From JABJOR01 sp965603075 (lineage in GTDB: Bacteria > Pseudomonadota > Alphaproteobacteria > Rhodospirillales > Casp-alpha2), in contig CBFDBO010000003.1 in NCBI GenBank assembly GCA_965603075.1, forward strand, positions 146,080 through 210,079: 64,000 nt of DNA. The letters run 5' to 3'. The translations under genes and the position numbers were made by a program. The notes under the pieces were generated by a model. That model was given only the letters and a program-made list of their open reading frames with translations, did not search any database and was not told the origin of the DNA. Below are positions 45,324-55,194 of this stretch, in pieces; position 1 is the stretch's first letter, and each line of letters opens with the position of its first letter.

Positions 45324-46622
45324 CTATGCCTCAAAGACCGTACGACCGTCAATGACGGTACGGCGGACACTGCCCTGTATAGGGCGTCCATCAAAGGGGG
45401 TGTTTTGAGATTTTGAAACCAATTTCCCACTATCAATTTTCCACCCTTTTTCAGGATCAAATAAGGTCAAATCCGCAGATTTTCCGATTTCTAATCGACC
45501 CCCAGGAAGGTTTAGTAACTGGGCTGGTTTATGGGTAATCATATTAATGGTGCTGAGCATATCAAGTTGTTCATTGTGATAAAGCTCTAGGGTAAGAGCA
45601 AACAAAGTATCAAGGCCAATTCCACCAAAGGCCGCTTGGGCGAAGGGAACACGTTTTGATTCTGCATCTTGTGGGCTGTGATCAGATGCGATGGCATCAA
45701 TGGTGCCATCTTTGATCGCCTCAATAATGCCAAGTCGATCTTCTTCGCTTCGTAAAGGGGGGGATAACTTGGCAAATGTGCGGTAATCACCAACGGCGGT
45801 TTCATTTAAGGCAAAATAAGGAGGTGCTGTATCGCATGTTACCCGCACACCACGTTCTTTTGCCAAAGCAATAACCCGACAAGATTCGGCTGTAGATATA
45901 TCGGATAGGTGTAAGCGTGTACCCTTCATTTCAGCGAGGCGAATATCGCGCTCTACCATAATGATTTCGGCCATAGGGGGGATGCCACTTAACCCAAGAC
46001 GAGTGGCGGTTTCTCCTTGGTTCATAACACCTTTACCCGCAAGGGTTTGTTCTTCTGGGCGATTAATCAATAATAAATCAAAGGTTGAAGCGTAGCTCAT
46101 GGCCTGCGCAAGAACCTTTGCGTTGGTTATGGTTTTGATGCCATCGGTAAATGCCACGGCGCCTGACTCAGCGAGCAAACCCATTTCTGAAATTTCAATC
46201 CCTTCGGTACCTTTGGTAATAGCACCATACGGATAAACTTTGGTCAGGCCGAGTTTGCGCGCGCGTCTCGCAACGAATTCCACCACACTCATATCATCAA
46301 TAACAGGGTTGGTGTTGGGCAAACATACAAGTGAAGTGATACCGCCACTTATTGCAGCCTTTCCTGTGCTCTCTAAGCTCCCAAGGTGTTCAAACCCCGG
46401 CTCGCCAATTTGGGCGCGCATGTCAACAAAACCGGGGGAAAGGCATAAACCTTCACAATCAATGGTCGTAATGTTTTCGGGCACAACCCAATCGTCACCG
46501 GATTTGAATAAACCAGTACCGAAATCAGCTATATTGCGGCCCTCAGTAAGCAAAGCTCCCAGAGTATCGAGGCCGCTTGCCGGGTCTAATAGACGGGCGT
46601 TGATATAAGCAACCTTATTCAT
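45324..46622 (-). CDS. pyrC: Dihydroorotase-like protein PyrC', probably non-catalytic
   Basis: A 432-residue amidohydrolase-fold protein. The start at 46622 makes an ATGA overlap with pyrB; the frame upstream of it lies inside pyrB. The zinc-binding H-x-H of active dihydroorotase is replaced by Arg69-Ala-Gln71 (VDMRAQIGEPGFEH), and the later HIST-type histidine reads SDIST, while ASDHSP keeps its Asp. Such PyrC' proteins act as structural partners of aspartate transcarbamoylase in Pseudomonas. A separate active dihydroorotase would be needed elsewhere. Assignment of inactivity is inference from missing ligands. Confidence 0.92.
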   Translation of the reverse strand: MNKVAYINARLLDPASGLDTLGALLTEGRNIADFGTGLFKSGDDWVVPENITTIDCEGLCLSPGFVDMRAQIGEPGFEHLGSLESTGKAAISGGITSLVCLPNTNPVIDDMSVVEFVARRARKLGLTKVYPYGAITKGTEGIEISEMGLLAESGAVAFTDGIKTITNAKVLAQAMSYASTFDLLLINRPEEQTLAGKGVMNQGETATRLGLSGIPPMAEIIMVERDIRLAEMKGTRLHLSDISTAESCRVIALAKERGVRVTCDTAPPYFALNETAVGDYRTFAKLSPPLRSEEDRLGIIEAIKDGTIDAIASDHSPQDAESKRVPFAQAAFGGIGLDTLFALTLELYHNEQLDMLSTINMITHKPAQLLNLPGGRLEIGKSADLTLFDPEKGWKIDSGKLVSKSQNTPFDGRPIQGSVRRTVIDGRTVFEA

Positions 46623-47593
46623 GATTTCACCCCTCTGACATCTGCAATGGGGTTCAAACCAAGTGTTTCCAAGCATGCCATGCGAACAGCTACACCCATT
46701 TCAACCTGCTCTCTGATAACGCTTCGACCATAATCATCGGCAACTTCTGAATCGATTTCTACGCCCCGGTTCATGGGGCCGGGATGCATGATCAGCGCGT
46801 CGGGTTTGGTATTAGCCAGCTTTTCATAGGTCAATCCAAAGAAATGAAAGTATTCACGGGTAGAGGGGAAAAAGTTTGATTGCATGCGCTCTTTTTGCAA
46901 CCGAAGCATCATGACAATATCGCAATCTTTTAATCCTTCATCCATATTATGGAAGACTTCTGCCCCCATGTGCTCAACTTTGCTTGGAATTAACGTTCGA
47001 GGAGCGATAAGGCGTACATGAGCGCCCATGGTATTAAGAAGATGGATATTTGAACGGGCGACACGGGAATGAAGGACGTCGCCACATATAGCAACGGTCA
47101 GAGCCGCCAGGTTGCCCCGGCGTCGCCGGATGGTTAAGGCATCGAGCAACGCTTGTGTCGGGTGCTCGTGCGATCCATCTCCACCTGATATAACCGCGCA
47201 GTTAACTTTTTCTGCCAACAGTTTAACGGCACCAGATTCTGAATGCCGGACAATCAGAACATCGGGGTGCATGGCGTTTAAGGTCATGGCCGTGTCTATT
47301 AGGGTTTCCCCCTTTTTGATAGAGCTTGATTCAACAGTCATGTTGATCACATCCGCGCCAAGCCTTTTGGCCGCTAATTCGAATGATGTTCGTGTTCGTG
47401 TGGAATTCTCAAAAAACAAATTTATGACCGTGCGACCATGCAAAGTGCTCAATGCTTTATCGGCTTGCCGGCTATGTTCAACAAACTGATCGGATCGATC
47501 TAACAAATAGGTGATTTCGAGAGGGGAAAGTCCTTCGATGCCGAGTAAATCTCGGTGCGGATAGGACGGTACTTCTGAAGGGTTCTGTGTCAT
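46619..47593 (-). CDS. pyrB: Aspartate carbamoyltransferase catalytic subunit
   Basis: PyrB condenses carbamoyl phosphate with aspartate in pyrimidine synthesis. The product has 324 residues with the carbamoyl-phosphate loop FFENSTRTRTSFELAAKRLG, then SGGDGSHEHPTQALLDALTI and HPGPMNRGVEI. It overlaps pyrC' by four bases, fitting a PyrB-PyrC' complex made in one operon. No PyrI regulatory gene is present. Confidence 0.96.
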   Translation of the reverse strand: MTQNPSEVPSYPHRDLLGIEGLSPLEITYLLDRSDQFVEHSRQADKALSTLHGRTVINLFFENSTRTRTSFELAAKRLGADVINMTVESSSIKKGETLIDTAMTLNAMHPDVLIVRHSESGAVKLLAEKVNCAVISGGDGSHEHPTQALLDALTIRRRRGNLAALTVAICGDVLHSRVARSNIHLLNTMGAHVRLIAPRTLIPSKVEHMGAEVFHNMDEGLKDCDIVMMLRLQKERMQSNFFPSTREYFHFFGLTYEKLANTKPDALIMHPGPMNRGVEIDSEVADDYGRSVIREQVEMGVAVRMACLETLGLNPIADVRGVKS

Positions 47594-47677
47594 TTCAAGA
47601 TGGCATAGTAATTCCGCGTTTGATCGATAGCAAGATGAATATACAGAAATAGGGTGCTCTCTTTATATAATAGCCAG

Positions 47678-48139
47678 TCAATTAATCCGGTCTAAGAAAC
47701 CTTGTAAAATATAGACGGCAGCTAATTTATCAATGATCTCGCCACGACGTTTGCGGGTCATGTCTGCATCATTAATTAACACACGTTCAATGGCTTGCGT
47801 TGACATCCGCTCATCTTGCAAAGTCATGGGTAGGTTTGTTGCTTCAAAAAGGTTTCGCGCAAAGGCTCTGGTTGATTGGCACCGGGGCCCTTCAGAACCA
47901 TTCATGCTAATGGGTAATCCAAGGACGATACCGCCAATCTCATGTTCTTTTATGATTTCTTGAAAACGCTGGATATCGGTTTTAAATTTTTTCCGCCATA
48001 ATGTTTCTAGAGGACTTGCAATCATATGCAAGACATCAGAAAGGGCGATGCCAACGGTTTTGCTGCCCACATCCAGCCCCATGATTCTTTGACCTTTGGG
48101 CAGGGATTGCATAAATTCGGTGCTATCAAGAATGCTCAT
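47678..48139 (-). CDS. ruvX: YqgF/RuvX family putative Holliday-junction resolvase
   Basis: A 153-residue RNase H-fold protein with GLDVGSKTVGIALSD near the N-terminus, GLPISMNGSEGP, and a C-terminal DERMSTQAIERVL with a catalytic acidic residue. E. coli YqgF acts on pre-16S rRNA ends, so rRNA processing is as likely as junction resolution. It is upstream of pyrB on the same strand (84-base gap). Confidence 0.92.
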   Translation of the reverse strand: MSILDSTEFMQSLPKGQRIMGLDVGSKTVGIALSDVLHMIASPLETLWRKKFKTDIQRFQEIIKEHEIGGIVLGLPISMNGSEGPRCQSTRAFARNLFEATNLPMTLQDERMSTQAIERVLINDADMTRKRRGEIIDKLAAVYILQGFLDRIN

Positions 48140-48261
48140 GTGGGGGTTATAGCCCTTAATTTAAGCCATGGACAGGAATTGTATGCACTTGTTGCAGGGA
48201 AGGGCTTGGCGAAAAGCTCAAGAAACGCTTATCATATGGACAGAATTCAAGAGCGTGAGAA

Positions 48262-49068
48262 ATGATAACAAATAAAACGCAATCTGTTCTGAATATTACC
48301 ACCAGCATAATGACCTCATTTGTGATGGTGCTGATGATGACATGTGCCGCCCCATCATGGGCAGTGGACTTTATGGGATTCGAGATAGAGGGCGGTCCCG
48401 TTACATATGTCGTATTGAAAGACGTCAATGTCCGCGATAAACCCGAAACCAATAGCAAGCGCATTAAAGGTCTCAAAAAAGGCAATATAATTCAATCAAC
48501 CGGAACTCATATGGGGTGGATTTCCATTGTTGAAGAGGGGCAACCCGTTGGGTTTGCCTATAAGAAATTTTTATTACCGCTGATTGATGGAAGCCTTGAT
48601 GAAGAAATATCGGGTAAAACACAAGTCTCTGGTCGGTTTGAATGTAATTATACCCTGAGCTACGCAGGTCGAAGCGAAGCTGGTAATGAAGTCTATAAAA
48701 TGGCCGATTATGATTTGTCGACTCTCTGCAAGGTAAACGGTCGTGAGTTGGCGTTTTCGATGTTTATGTTCATGACGGAAGGACCTTATAAGAGGTCAAA
48801 ACCAAATACTCATCAAATTACTCTGGATGTTTTGCAATTTGAATATATGGAAAATTATGATGAAATATTTTCCACAACATTATTTTATGACCATGTCAAA
48901 AACCAAATAACCTTCGAAGGCGCAAATTTAGCGGATCTATTCACGTCCCCAGAAGAAAAAACCATGGATGTTTCATCTATCGATGATGCCTTATCCAAAG
49001 CCGTTGAGATGACGTTTGAAAGTTGGAAATCCAAGACTTGGCAGGAGTTGTCTAAAGAGCTGGATTAA
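48262..49068 (+). CDS. Secreted SH3b-domain protein
   Basis: A 268-residue protein with a signal peptide (hydrophobic about 12-32, cleavage near SWAVD). A bacterial SH3 domain follows at about 45-110 (DVNVRDKPETNSKRIKGL), typical of cell-wall or surface binding. The C-terminal 150 residues, with two cysteines (FECNYTLSY and STLCKVNG), are unrecognised. It is divergent from ruvX and upstream of gatCAB with a 149-base gap. Function unknown beyond likely periplasmic location. Confidence 0.8.
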   Translation: MITNKTQSVLNITTSIMTSFVMVLMMTCAAPSWAVDFMGFEIEGGPVTYVVLKDVNVRDKPETNSKRIKGLKKGNIIQSTGTHMGWISIVEEGQPVGFAYKKFLLPLIDGSLDEEISGKTQVSGRFECNYTLSYAGRSEAGNEVYKMADYDLSTLCKVNGRELAFSMFMFMTEGPYKRSKPNTHQITLDVLQFEYMENYDEIFSTTLFYDHVKNQITFEGANLADLFTSPEEKTMDVSSIDDALSKAVEMTFESWKSKTWQELSKELD

Positions 49069-49217
49069 TGGATGACTGATAATTTGCCAGTATTTCCTAA
49101 TTTTAGTCAGTTTTAGCATTCCTGCACTTGCTGTTGAGATGACGGGGTGTTACTTTCCGCGCCGAAATTCAATGTTTTATTTTATGTTTTAAATTCTAAT
49201 TTTAGGAGCGCGACCAT

Positions 49218-49505
49218 ATGTCTCTGGACCGCGAAATTGTACGGCGGATTGCTTACCTTGCCCGCATTCGGGTAGAGGAAGACCGCCTCGATCAAATTGC
49301 TGGGGAACTTGATGGTATCCTAGGTTGGGTAGAACAACTATCCGAAGTCGATACAGATGGCGTTGAACCCATGACCAGTGTCACCGAACTGAGCATGCCC
49401 AATAGAGCCGATGTGATCAATGATGGCGAGTGCCGGGATAAAGTTCTGGCTAACGCTACAGATACTTTTGACGGTTTCTTTACCGTTCCCAAAGTGGTGG
49501 AATAA
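49218..49505 (+). CDS. gatC: Asp-tRNA(Asn)/Glu-tRNA(Gln) amidotransferase subunit C
   Basis: GatC is the small stabilising subunit of the GatCAB amidotransferase. It has 95 residues with the family N-terminus VRRIAYLARIRV and the central ILGWVEQLSEVDTDGVEPM. An AGGAG ribosome site lies upstream. First gene of gatCAB; gatA begins 4 bases after its stop. Confidence 0.95.
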   Translation: MSLDREIVRRIAYLARIRVEEDRLDQIAGELDGILGWVEQLSEVDTDGVEPMTSVTELSMPNRADVINDGECRDKVLANATDTFDGFFTVPKVVE

Positions 49506-49509
49506 GACC

Positions 49510-51003
49510 ATGAGTAACAATCTGACAAATTTGACAATTGCCGAAGCCCGTGATGGTCTCTCTGCCAAAGAATTTACAGCCGTAGAATTAACAGAAGCTC
49601 ATAATACGGCGGTTTCAAATGCTAAAGGTTTAAATGCGTTTGTTACTGAAACCCCTGAACTTGCGATTGAAGCAGCGAAAGCCTCCGATGCGCGCCGTGC
49701 AAGTGGTGAAAGCCGTGGGTCAATGGACGGTATCCCCATTGGGATGAAAGATTTGTTCTGCACTGAAGGGGTCCAGAGTACGGCTGGTTCACACATGTTG
49801 GAAGGCTTTGTGCCTGAGTACGAATCGACAGTTTCACAGAATTTAAAAGACGCCGGGTCGATTATGTTGGGCAAACTGAACATGGACGAATTTGCCATGG
49901 GATCAGCAACCACCAACAGCTATTTTGGTAATACAATTAATCCGTGGAAAGCCACAAGCGGAGAAGATGCAGGCAAAGATTTGGTGCCGGGTGGCTCATC
50001 CGGTGGTTCCGCTTCGGCTGTTGCTGCACGGTTATGCTTGGGTGCCACAGGCACCGACACGGGTGGTTCAATCCGTCAACCAGCGTCATTTACCGGTATT
50101 GTTGGGTTGAAGCCAACCTATGGGCGATGTTCACGTTGGGGCATTGTCGCTTTTGCTTCTAGTCTTGATCAAGCTGGACCAATGACCCGAACGGTCAGGG
50201 ATTCAGCCATTATGCTCGGCGCTATGGCGGGACATGACGTTAAGGATTCGACCTCTGCCCCCGTTGAAACACCTAACTTTGAATCCGCTCTGGGACAGGA
50301 TGTTAAAGGTCTACGAGTAGGTATTCCAAAAGAATACACAGCCGATGGTATGCCGGAAGAAATTAGTGCGCTTTGGAAACAGGGCGCAGATTGGTTGCGT
50401 GCGGCAGGCGCAGAAATAATTGATGTGTCCTTGCCCCATACAAAGTACGCCTTACCCACTTATTACATCGTTGCTCCGGCGGAAGCCTCCTCAAATCTCG
50501 CTCGCTATGATGGCGTACGATATGGTTTGCGTGTCGAAGGTGACAGTCTGGATGATATGTACATGAATACCCGTGGCGAAGGATTTGGAGAAGAAGTTCA
50601 GCGACGAGTATTGATTGGTACCTACGTTCTTTCTGCTGGTTATTATGACGCTTATTATTTACAGGCTCAAAAAGTTCGTACGCGCATCGCACAGGATTTT
50701 AAATCCGTATTTTCAGAAGTAGATGTTTTGCTAACACCTACGGCTCCTTCGGCCGCTTTTGCCATTGGTGCAAGTGATCAGGACCCCGTTACCATGTATC
50801 TTAATGATATCTTTACGGTACCCGCGTCTCTTGCTGGATTGCCGAGTATCTCTGTTCCAGCAGGACTTTCAGAACATGGTTTACCGCTTGGCCTACAGAT
50901 GATAGCAAAACCTTTTGATGAGATGACATTGCTTGGAGCTGCGGAGTCAATTGAACAAGCCGCTGGGTTTAAACTTCCCATATTTTCGAATGGGGAGGGC
51001 TAA
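49510..51003 (+). CDS. gatA: Glutamyl-tRNA(Gln) amidotransferase subunit A
   Basis: GatA is the amidase subunit that frees ammonia from glutamine to convert misacylated Glu-tRNA(Gln) or Asp-tRNA(Asn). It has 497 residues. The amidase triad is visible as Lys80 (GMKDLF), Ser163 (GGSSGGSASA) and Ser187 (TDTGGSIRQPA). The start at 49510 is chosen because similarity starts there; the frame upstream overlaps gatC. gatB follows after 3 bases. Confidence 0.96.
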   Translation: MSNNLTNLTIAEARDGLSAKEFTAVELTEAHNTAVSNAKGLNAFVTETPELAIEAAKASDARRASGESRGSMDGIPIGMKDLFCTEGVQSTAGSHMLEGFVPEYESTVSQNLKDAGSIMLGKLNMDEFAMGSATTNSYFGNTINPWKATSGEDAGKDLVPGGSSGGSASAVAARLCLGATGTDTGGSIRQPASFTGIVGLKPTYGRCSRWGIVAFASSLDQAGPMTRTVRDSAIMLGAMAGHDVKDSTSAPVETPNFESALGQDVKGLRVGIPKEYTADGMPEEISALWKQGADWLRAAGAEIIDVSLPHTKYALPTYYIVAPAEASSNLARYDGVRYGLRVEGDSLDDMYMNTRGEGFGEEVQRRVLIGTYVLSAGYYDAYYLQAQKVRTRIAQDFKSVFSEVDVLLTPTAPSAAFAIGASDQDPVTMYLNDIFTVPASLAGLPSISVPAGLSEHGLPLGLQMIAKPFDEMTLLGAAESIEQAAGFKLPIFSNGEG

Positions 51004-51006
51004 GTC

Positions 51007-52482
51007 ATGAGCTATATTATTGTTGGCGATACAGGTGAGTGGGAAGTTGTGATTGGACTTGAAGTCCATGCACAGGTTATTTCAAACTCTAAACTATTTT
51101 CAGGCGCGTCCACAGAATATGGTGGCGAACCGAACACACATGTTTCGTTGGTTGATGCTGCCATGCCAGGAATGTTACCTGTGGTGAATGAAAAGTGTAT
51201 CGAGCAAGCCGTTCGCACGGGACTGGGTCTAAAAGCCCAAATTAATAACTACTCTGTTTTTGCCCGTAAGAACTATTTTTACGCTGATCTGCCCCAGAGC
51301 TATCAAATCTCACAGTTTGATAAACCCATTGTTGGTGCGGGCATCGTCATACTTGATATGCCGGATGGCTCAACGCGTGAAATCGGTATTGAACGTTTGC
51401 ATCTTGAACAAGATGCGGGCAAGTCCATGCATGATCAGGACCCTAAAAGAACTTTTGTAGATTTAAACCGTTCTGGCGTTGCGCTCATGGAGATCGTTTC
51501 TGACCCTGATATGCGTTCCCCTGAAGAAGCGGGTATTTATGTACGTAAAATTCGCTCCATCGTGCGTTACCTTGAAACTTGTGATGGCAATATGGAGCAA
51601 GGCTCCATGCGCGCGGATGTAAACGTGTCTGTGCGTAAAGTTGGTGACGATGTACTCAATACGCGTTGCGAGATTAAGAACGTAAACTCTGTACGTTTTG
51701 TGATGCAAGCCGTTGAAGCCGAAGCTAGACGTCAGGTTGACGTATGGGAATCAGGTGGCGTTGTGCAACAAGAAACCCGACAGTTCGATCCGTCTAAGGG
51801 CGAAACTAAAGCCATGCGGTCAAAAGAATTTGCCCATGATTATCGTTATTTCCCGGATCCTGATTTACGGCCCATTGAATTCAGTGATGAATACATTGAA
51901 AGTATCCGAGCAACATTACCTGAACTGCCAGACGAAAAGAAACAACGCTATATGAGCGACTACGGCTTGTCGGCATACGACGCTGGTGTATTGGTGGTTG
52001 ATCGCGAAACCGGTGGTTATTTTGAAACCGTCGTAAGTGGACCGAATGGTGACAAAAAACGTGATGCTAAACTGGCGGCAAACTGGGTTATTTCAAACTT
52101 GTTTGGTGCCCTTAAAACTGAGGGTAAGACGATTGAAGAAAGCCCCGTTTCTGGTGACCAACTTGGACAGCTTCTTGATTTGATTGCTGATGATACAATC
52201 TCTGGTAAAATCGCCAAAGACGTGTTTGAGAAAATGATTTCCTCAAGTGACGATCCGTCTGTCATTGTTGAAAAAGAAGGCTTGAAACAGATCACAGATA
52301 CCAGTGCTATTGAAGCGGCTGTTGATGATGTTATTGCCAATAGCCCAGAGCAGGTTGCCGAATTTCAAGGTGGGAATGAACGGATTGCTGGTTGGTTCGT
52401 CGGTCAAGTAATGAAAGCGACACAAGGCAAAGCAAACCCCGGTATGGTCAATAAAATGTTGAAGGACAAACTTGGATCATGA
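51007..52482 (+). CDS. gatB: Aspartyl/glutamyl-tRNA amidotransferase subunit B
   Basis: GatB binds the misacylated tRNA and activates the side chain with ATP for amidation. The 491-residue product has GLEVHAQV, FARKNYFYADLPQ and LNRSGVALMEIVSDPD, then the C-terminal YqeY-like helical tail domain ending NPGMVNKMLKDKLGS. It overlaps the following thioesterase gene by ATGA. Confidence 0.97.
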   Translation: MSYIIVGDTGEWEVVIGLEVHAQVISNSKLFSGASTEYGGEPNTHVSLVDAAMPGMLPVVNEKCIEQAVRTGLGLKAQINNYSVFARKNYFYADLPQSYQISQFDKPIVGAGIVILDMPDGSTREIGIERLHLEQDAGKSMHDQDPKRTFVDLNRSGVALMEIVSDPDMRSPEEAGIYVRKIRSIVRYLETCDGNMEQGSMRADVNVSVRKVGDDVLNTRCEIKNVNSVRFVMQAVEAEARRQVDVWESGGVVQQETRQFDPSKGETKAMRSKEFAHDYRYFPDPDLRPIEFSDEYIESIRATLPELPDEKKQRYMSDYGLSAYDAGVLVVDRETGGYFETVVSGPNGDKKRDAKLAANWVISNLFGALKTEGKTIEESPVSGDQLGQLLDLIADDTISGKIAKDVFEKMISSSDDPSVIVEKEGLKQITDTSAIEAAVDDVIANSPEQVAEFQGGNERIAGWFVGQVMKATQGKANPGMVNKMLKDKLGS

Positions 52483-52934
52483 GCTTTGTGAAACATTACT
52501 CTGTCCCCGTGCAAGATGCATGGCTGGATGCATATGGACATCTCAATGATGCTTATTACATGGTTGCCTGTACGGGTGCCATTTGGGAACTACAGTCTCA
52601 TTTTGGTATTGGGACGGATTATTTCGATGCAACGGGGGGGGCTATTTATACAGTGGAATCCCATGTGCGTTATATTGAAGAAATCCGTGCACCAGCAATC
52701 ATTAATATCGAGAGTATGATCTTGGGTTCAGACACCAAACGGATTCATATTGCCGCAATCTTGAAAGTGGATGGTAAAGAACGAGCGACCATCGAATTTA
52801 TGACTTTGCATTTTGATAGTAAATCGGGTCGGGTAGCCCCTCTGCCAGAAGGTGTTCAGACGGCGCTCAAAAAAGCAGAAACATCAGAATTACCGAATTG
52901 GTCCGGACAACAAGTCTCAATGGAGCGGAAATAG
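52479..52934 (+). CDS. Hotdog-fold acyl-CoA thioesterase
   Basis: A 151-residue protein with hotdog features: DAYGHLNDAYYM near 17-28 (the Asp/His-Asn region of 4-hydroxybenzoyl-CoA-type thioesterases) and VESHVRYIEEIRAP. The closest type in my recollection is the dehydrocarnitinyl/betainyl-CoA thioesterase group, but the substrate cannot be fixed here. Its start is coupled to gatB by a 4-base overlap, which is an odd partner functionally. Confidence 0.82.
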   Translation: MSFVKHYSVPVQDAWLDAYGHLNDAYYMVACTGAIWELQSHFGIGTDYFDATGGAIYTVESHVRYIEEIRAPAIINIESMILGSDTKRIHIAAILKVDGKERATIEFMTLHFDSKSGRVAPLPEGVQTALKKAETSELPNWSGQQVSMERK

Positions 52935-52938
52935 AATA

Positions 52939-53721
52939 TTAGTTTGTTGCTAGCGTGTATTTGTTGACAAGCTCTGCTAACCGCCCAGAATTTTTCAACT
53001 GATGTAAGGCCGCATTAAATCTATTTTGTAATTCATAATCCTCTTTAATTTTTGAAAATGCAAAATAACTTGGCACATTCAAAACAGGCGGTTCTATAAA
53101 TGAAAAATCACTATTGATCTTCATATTTTCTAATTCATAAAGAACGCTTTGTTTGTTTGCGAGAAGAATGTCTCCACGATTACGAGATAGCATTTCAATT
53201 GCATGTGATAATTTGCTTGCTTCTGTTATGTCTAAATTATGCTTATAAGCATCAAACTTACCACCATAGCCCCAAAATTTAATAGTGATGATATGCTGAC
53301 CTTGCAAGGATGGCAGTTCTCCGTTCCATGGAATTTCAGAATCTGATTTGGTTATCACCATCATGTCATCGTTTTTGATGAATAAGTCTGTGTAGACTAG
53401 AAAATTTTTTCGTTCTTCAGTTTTATAGATACCAAGAATTCCATCAGCTTTACCATCTTTGACCATTTTGAGGGCTCGTCCCCAAGGCAAGAAAAGAATA
53501 TCAATTTTGATATCGAGTGACCTGGATATTTCGGACAGAAGATCGACACCTAAACCATGCAATTTATTGGCTTCGTCTTTCTCAAGTATTAAGGGGTAGT
53601 ATGTTCCCACAAATGTATAAGACGTATCATCCTGCGCTTTAACATACGTTGGTGTTAAGAGCAGGGTTAATAAGAAAACAATGACAGGGATGTAATTTTT
53701 ACGGCTCATATAATTTTGCAT
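52939..53721 (-). CDS. Periplasmic solute-binding protein (family 3-like)
   Basis: A 260-residue exported protein with a signal peptide (cleavage near YVKAQDD). The mature part follows the bacterial extracellular solute-binding protein family 3 pattern, with GLGVDLLSEISRSLDIKIDI and LPWGRALKMVKDGKADGI. No permease or ATPase gene is adjacent, so it is an orphan binding protein or a PAS-like periplasmic sensor component. It converges with the thioesterase gene. Confidence 0.85.
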   Translation of the reverse strand: MQNYMSRKNYIPVIVFLLTLLLTPTYVKAQDDTSYTFVGTYYPLILEKDEANKLHGLGVDLLSEISRSLDIKIDILFLPWGRALKMVKDGKADGILGIYKTEERKNFLVYTDLFIKNDDMMVITKSDSEIPWNGELPSLQGQHIITIKFWGYGGKFDAYKHNLDITEASKLSHAIEMLSRNRGDILLANKQSVLYELENMKINSDFSFIEPPVLNVPSYFAFSKIKEDYELQNRFNAALHQLKNSGRLAELVNKYTLATN

Positions 53722-54125
53722 TTATGATAAATTATTCAATATTTATAACTTTTATACTCAATTCAACACTATAATGCAGGCCTTTAAAATGTATTAATTA
53801 ATAATTTCCATCAATTCTTGACATTCATACTGAATCCCCCGCTTACTAAAATTATGAATGAATTTTTTTTAAATTATTGCAATACTGAATTCGTGCGTGT
53901 TCGAGACGCAAGGCTCTATAAATCAGCGCGCATAATTATGACGCAACACGGTTCAGGTATTCAGGTTTCAAATGTTTCTCAACTCTAGAATGTTTTTAAT
54001 CTGTGCACTAATAACGAACTCGCTCTGGTGGGATATACACCGTAACAAGTAGATAGAGCCATAAACGTTTTCCCATTGTCGGAAAAGAACCTGGCATTAT
54101 ATTCTAATATAATAAGAGAACCAAT
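53722..54125. other. AT-rich intergenic region before threonine dehydrogenase
   Basis: I see no gene in these 404 bases. It separates the divergent solute-binding protein and tdh genes. A TTGACA occurs at about 53818 without a good -10 at normal spacing, and a short GCGT/ACGC inverted repeat lies near 53895. No tRNA or riboswitch is evident. Confidence 0.5.
54076..54103 (+). promoter_or_regulatory. Promoter candidate for tdh
   Basis: TTGTCG, 16 bases, TATATT, giving a very short leader before the ATG at 54126. A TATAAT at 54108-54113 is too close to the start codon to be used. Confidence 0.3.
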
Positions 54126-55151
54126 ATGAAAGCGCTTATAAAAAGTAAACCTGAAAGGGGCATCTGGATGAAAGATGTTCCTGAACCTGTTTTGGGTCAT
54201 AATGATGTTCGCATAAAAATCCATAAAACGGCAATTTGTGGAACCGATATTCATATCTATAATTGGGATCAATGGGCACAAGAGACCATTCCGGTTCCTA
54301 TGGTTATTGGACATGAATTTATGGGCGAGGTGATTGAAACAGGGGTTGAGGTTCGTGGTATTCAAATAGGCGACCGAGTTTCCGGTGAAGGTCATGTAAC
54401 ATGTGGTCATTGTCGAAATTGCCGTGCAGGTCGTCGTCATTTGTGTCGTAATACAATCGGAGTAGGGGTAAACCGGGCGGGTTGCTTCGCAGAATACCTT
54501 GTAATCCCCGCGTCCAATGTATTCATTTTACCAGATGATGTTAGCTCTGACGTTGCCTCCATTCTTGATCCTTTTGGCAATGCTGCCCACACAGCATTAT
54601 CATTTGATCTAGTGGGTGAAGATGTCTTAATTACAGGCGCAGGCCCCATAGGAATTATGGCGGCTGCCATCGTCAAACATGTGGGCGCGCGTCATGTGGT
54701 GGTGAGTGATGTTAACGAATATCGCCTTGATTTAGCCTCTCAAATGGGGGCAACCCGTACCGTTAATGTTATGGATGTGACCATTGGGGAGGTCATGGAA
54801 GACTTAGGTATGGCAGAAGGCTTCGATGTGGGGCTTGAGATGTCGGGCAACCCAAAAGCCTTTCAATCTATGCTGCAAACAATGAACCATGGAGGTCGTG
54901 TTGCTTTATTAGGTATCTTACCCGATGCAACAGCCATCGATTGGACACAAGTGGTGTTTAAAGGATTAGAGCTTAAAGGAATTTATGGTCGGGAAATGTT
55001 TGAAACGTGGTATAAAATGTCAGCCATGTTACAATCGGGTCTTGATATATCACCCGTCATTACGCATCATTTTAATATAGATGATTTCCAGCAGGGTTTT
55101 GATGTTATGCGCTCTGGTCAGTCGGGCAAAGTGATATTGCACTGGAATTAA
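54126..55151 (+). CDS. tdh: L-threonine 3-dehydrogenase
   Basis: Tdh oxidises L-threonine to 2-amino-3-ketobutyrate with NAD+, a medium-chain zinc alcohol dehydrogenase. It has 341 residues. Catalytic-zinc ligands are Cys38 (TAICGTD) and the GHEFMGE His-Glu. The structural zinc loop is CGHCRNCRAGRRHLC and the NAD motif is ITGAGPIGIMAA. The usual partner kbl (2-amino-3-ketobutyrate ligase) is not adjacent. The threonine aldolase at 17449 offers another threonine route. Confidence 0.96.
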   Translation: MKALIKSKPERGIWMKDVPEPVLGHNDVRIKIHKTAICGTDIHIYNWDQWAQETIPVPMVIGHEFMGEVIETGVEVRGIQIGDRVSGEGHVTCGHCRNCRAGRRHLCRNTIGVGVNRAGCFAEYLVIPASNVFILPDDVSSDVASILDPFGNAAHTALSFDLVGEDVLITGAGPIGIMAAAIVKHVGARHVVVSDVNEYRLDLASQMGATRTVNVMDVTIGEVMEDLGMAEGFDVGLEMSGNPKAFQSMLQTMNHGGRVALLGILPDATAIDWTQVVFKGLELKGIYGREMFETWYKMSAMLQSGLDISPVITHHFNIDDFQQGFDVMRSGQSGKVILHWN

Positions 55152-55194
55152 TATTGGAATTAATACTAGATTTAATTGAGATGAATATATAATT

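Noticed and set aside
53880..53940. Possible small RNA or tRNA fragment before tdh
   Set aside because: Only a four-pair GCGT/ACGC stem could be formed; nothing else supports a structured RNA.
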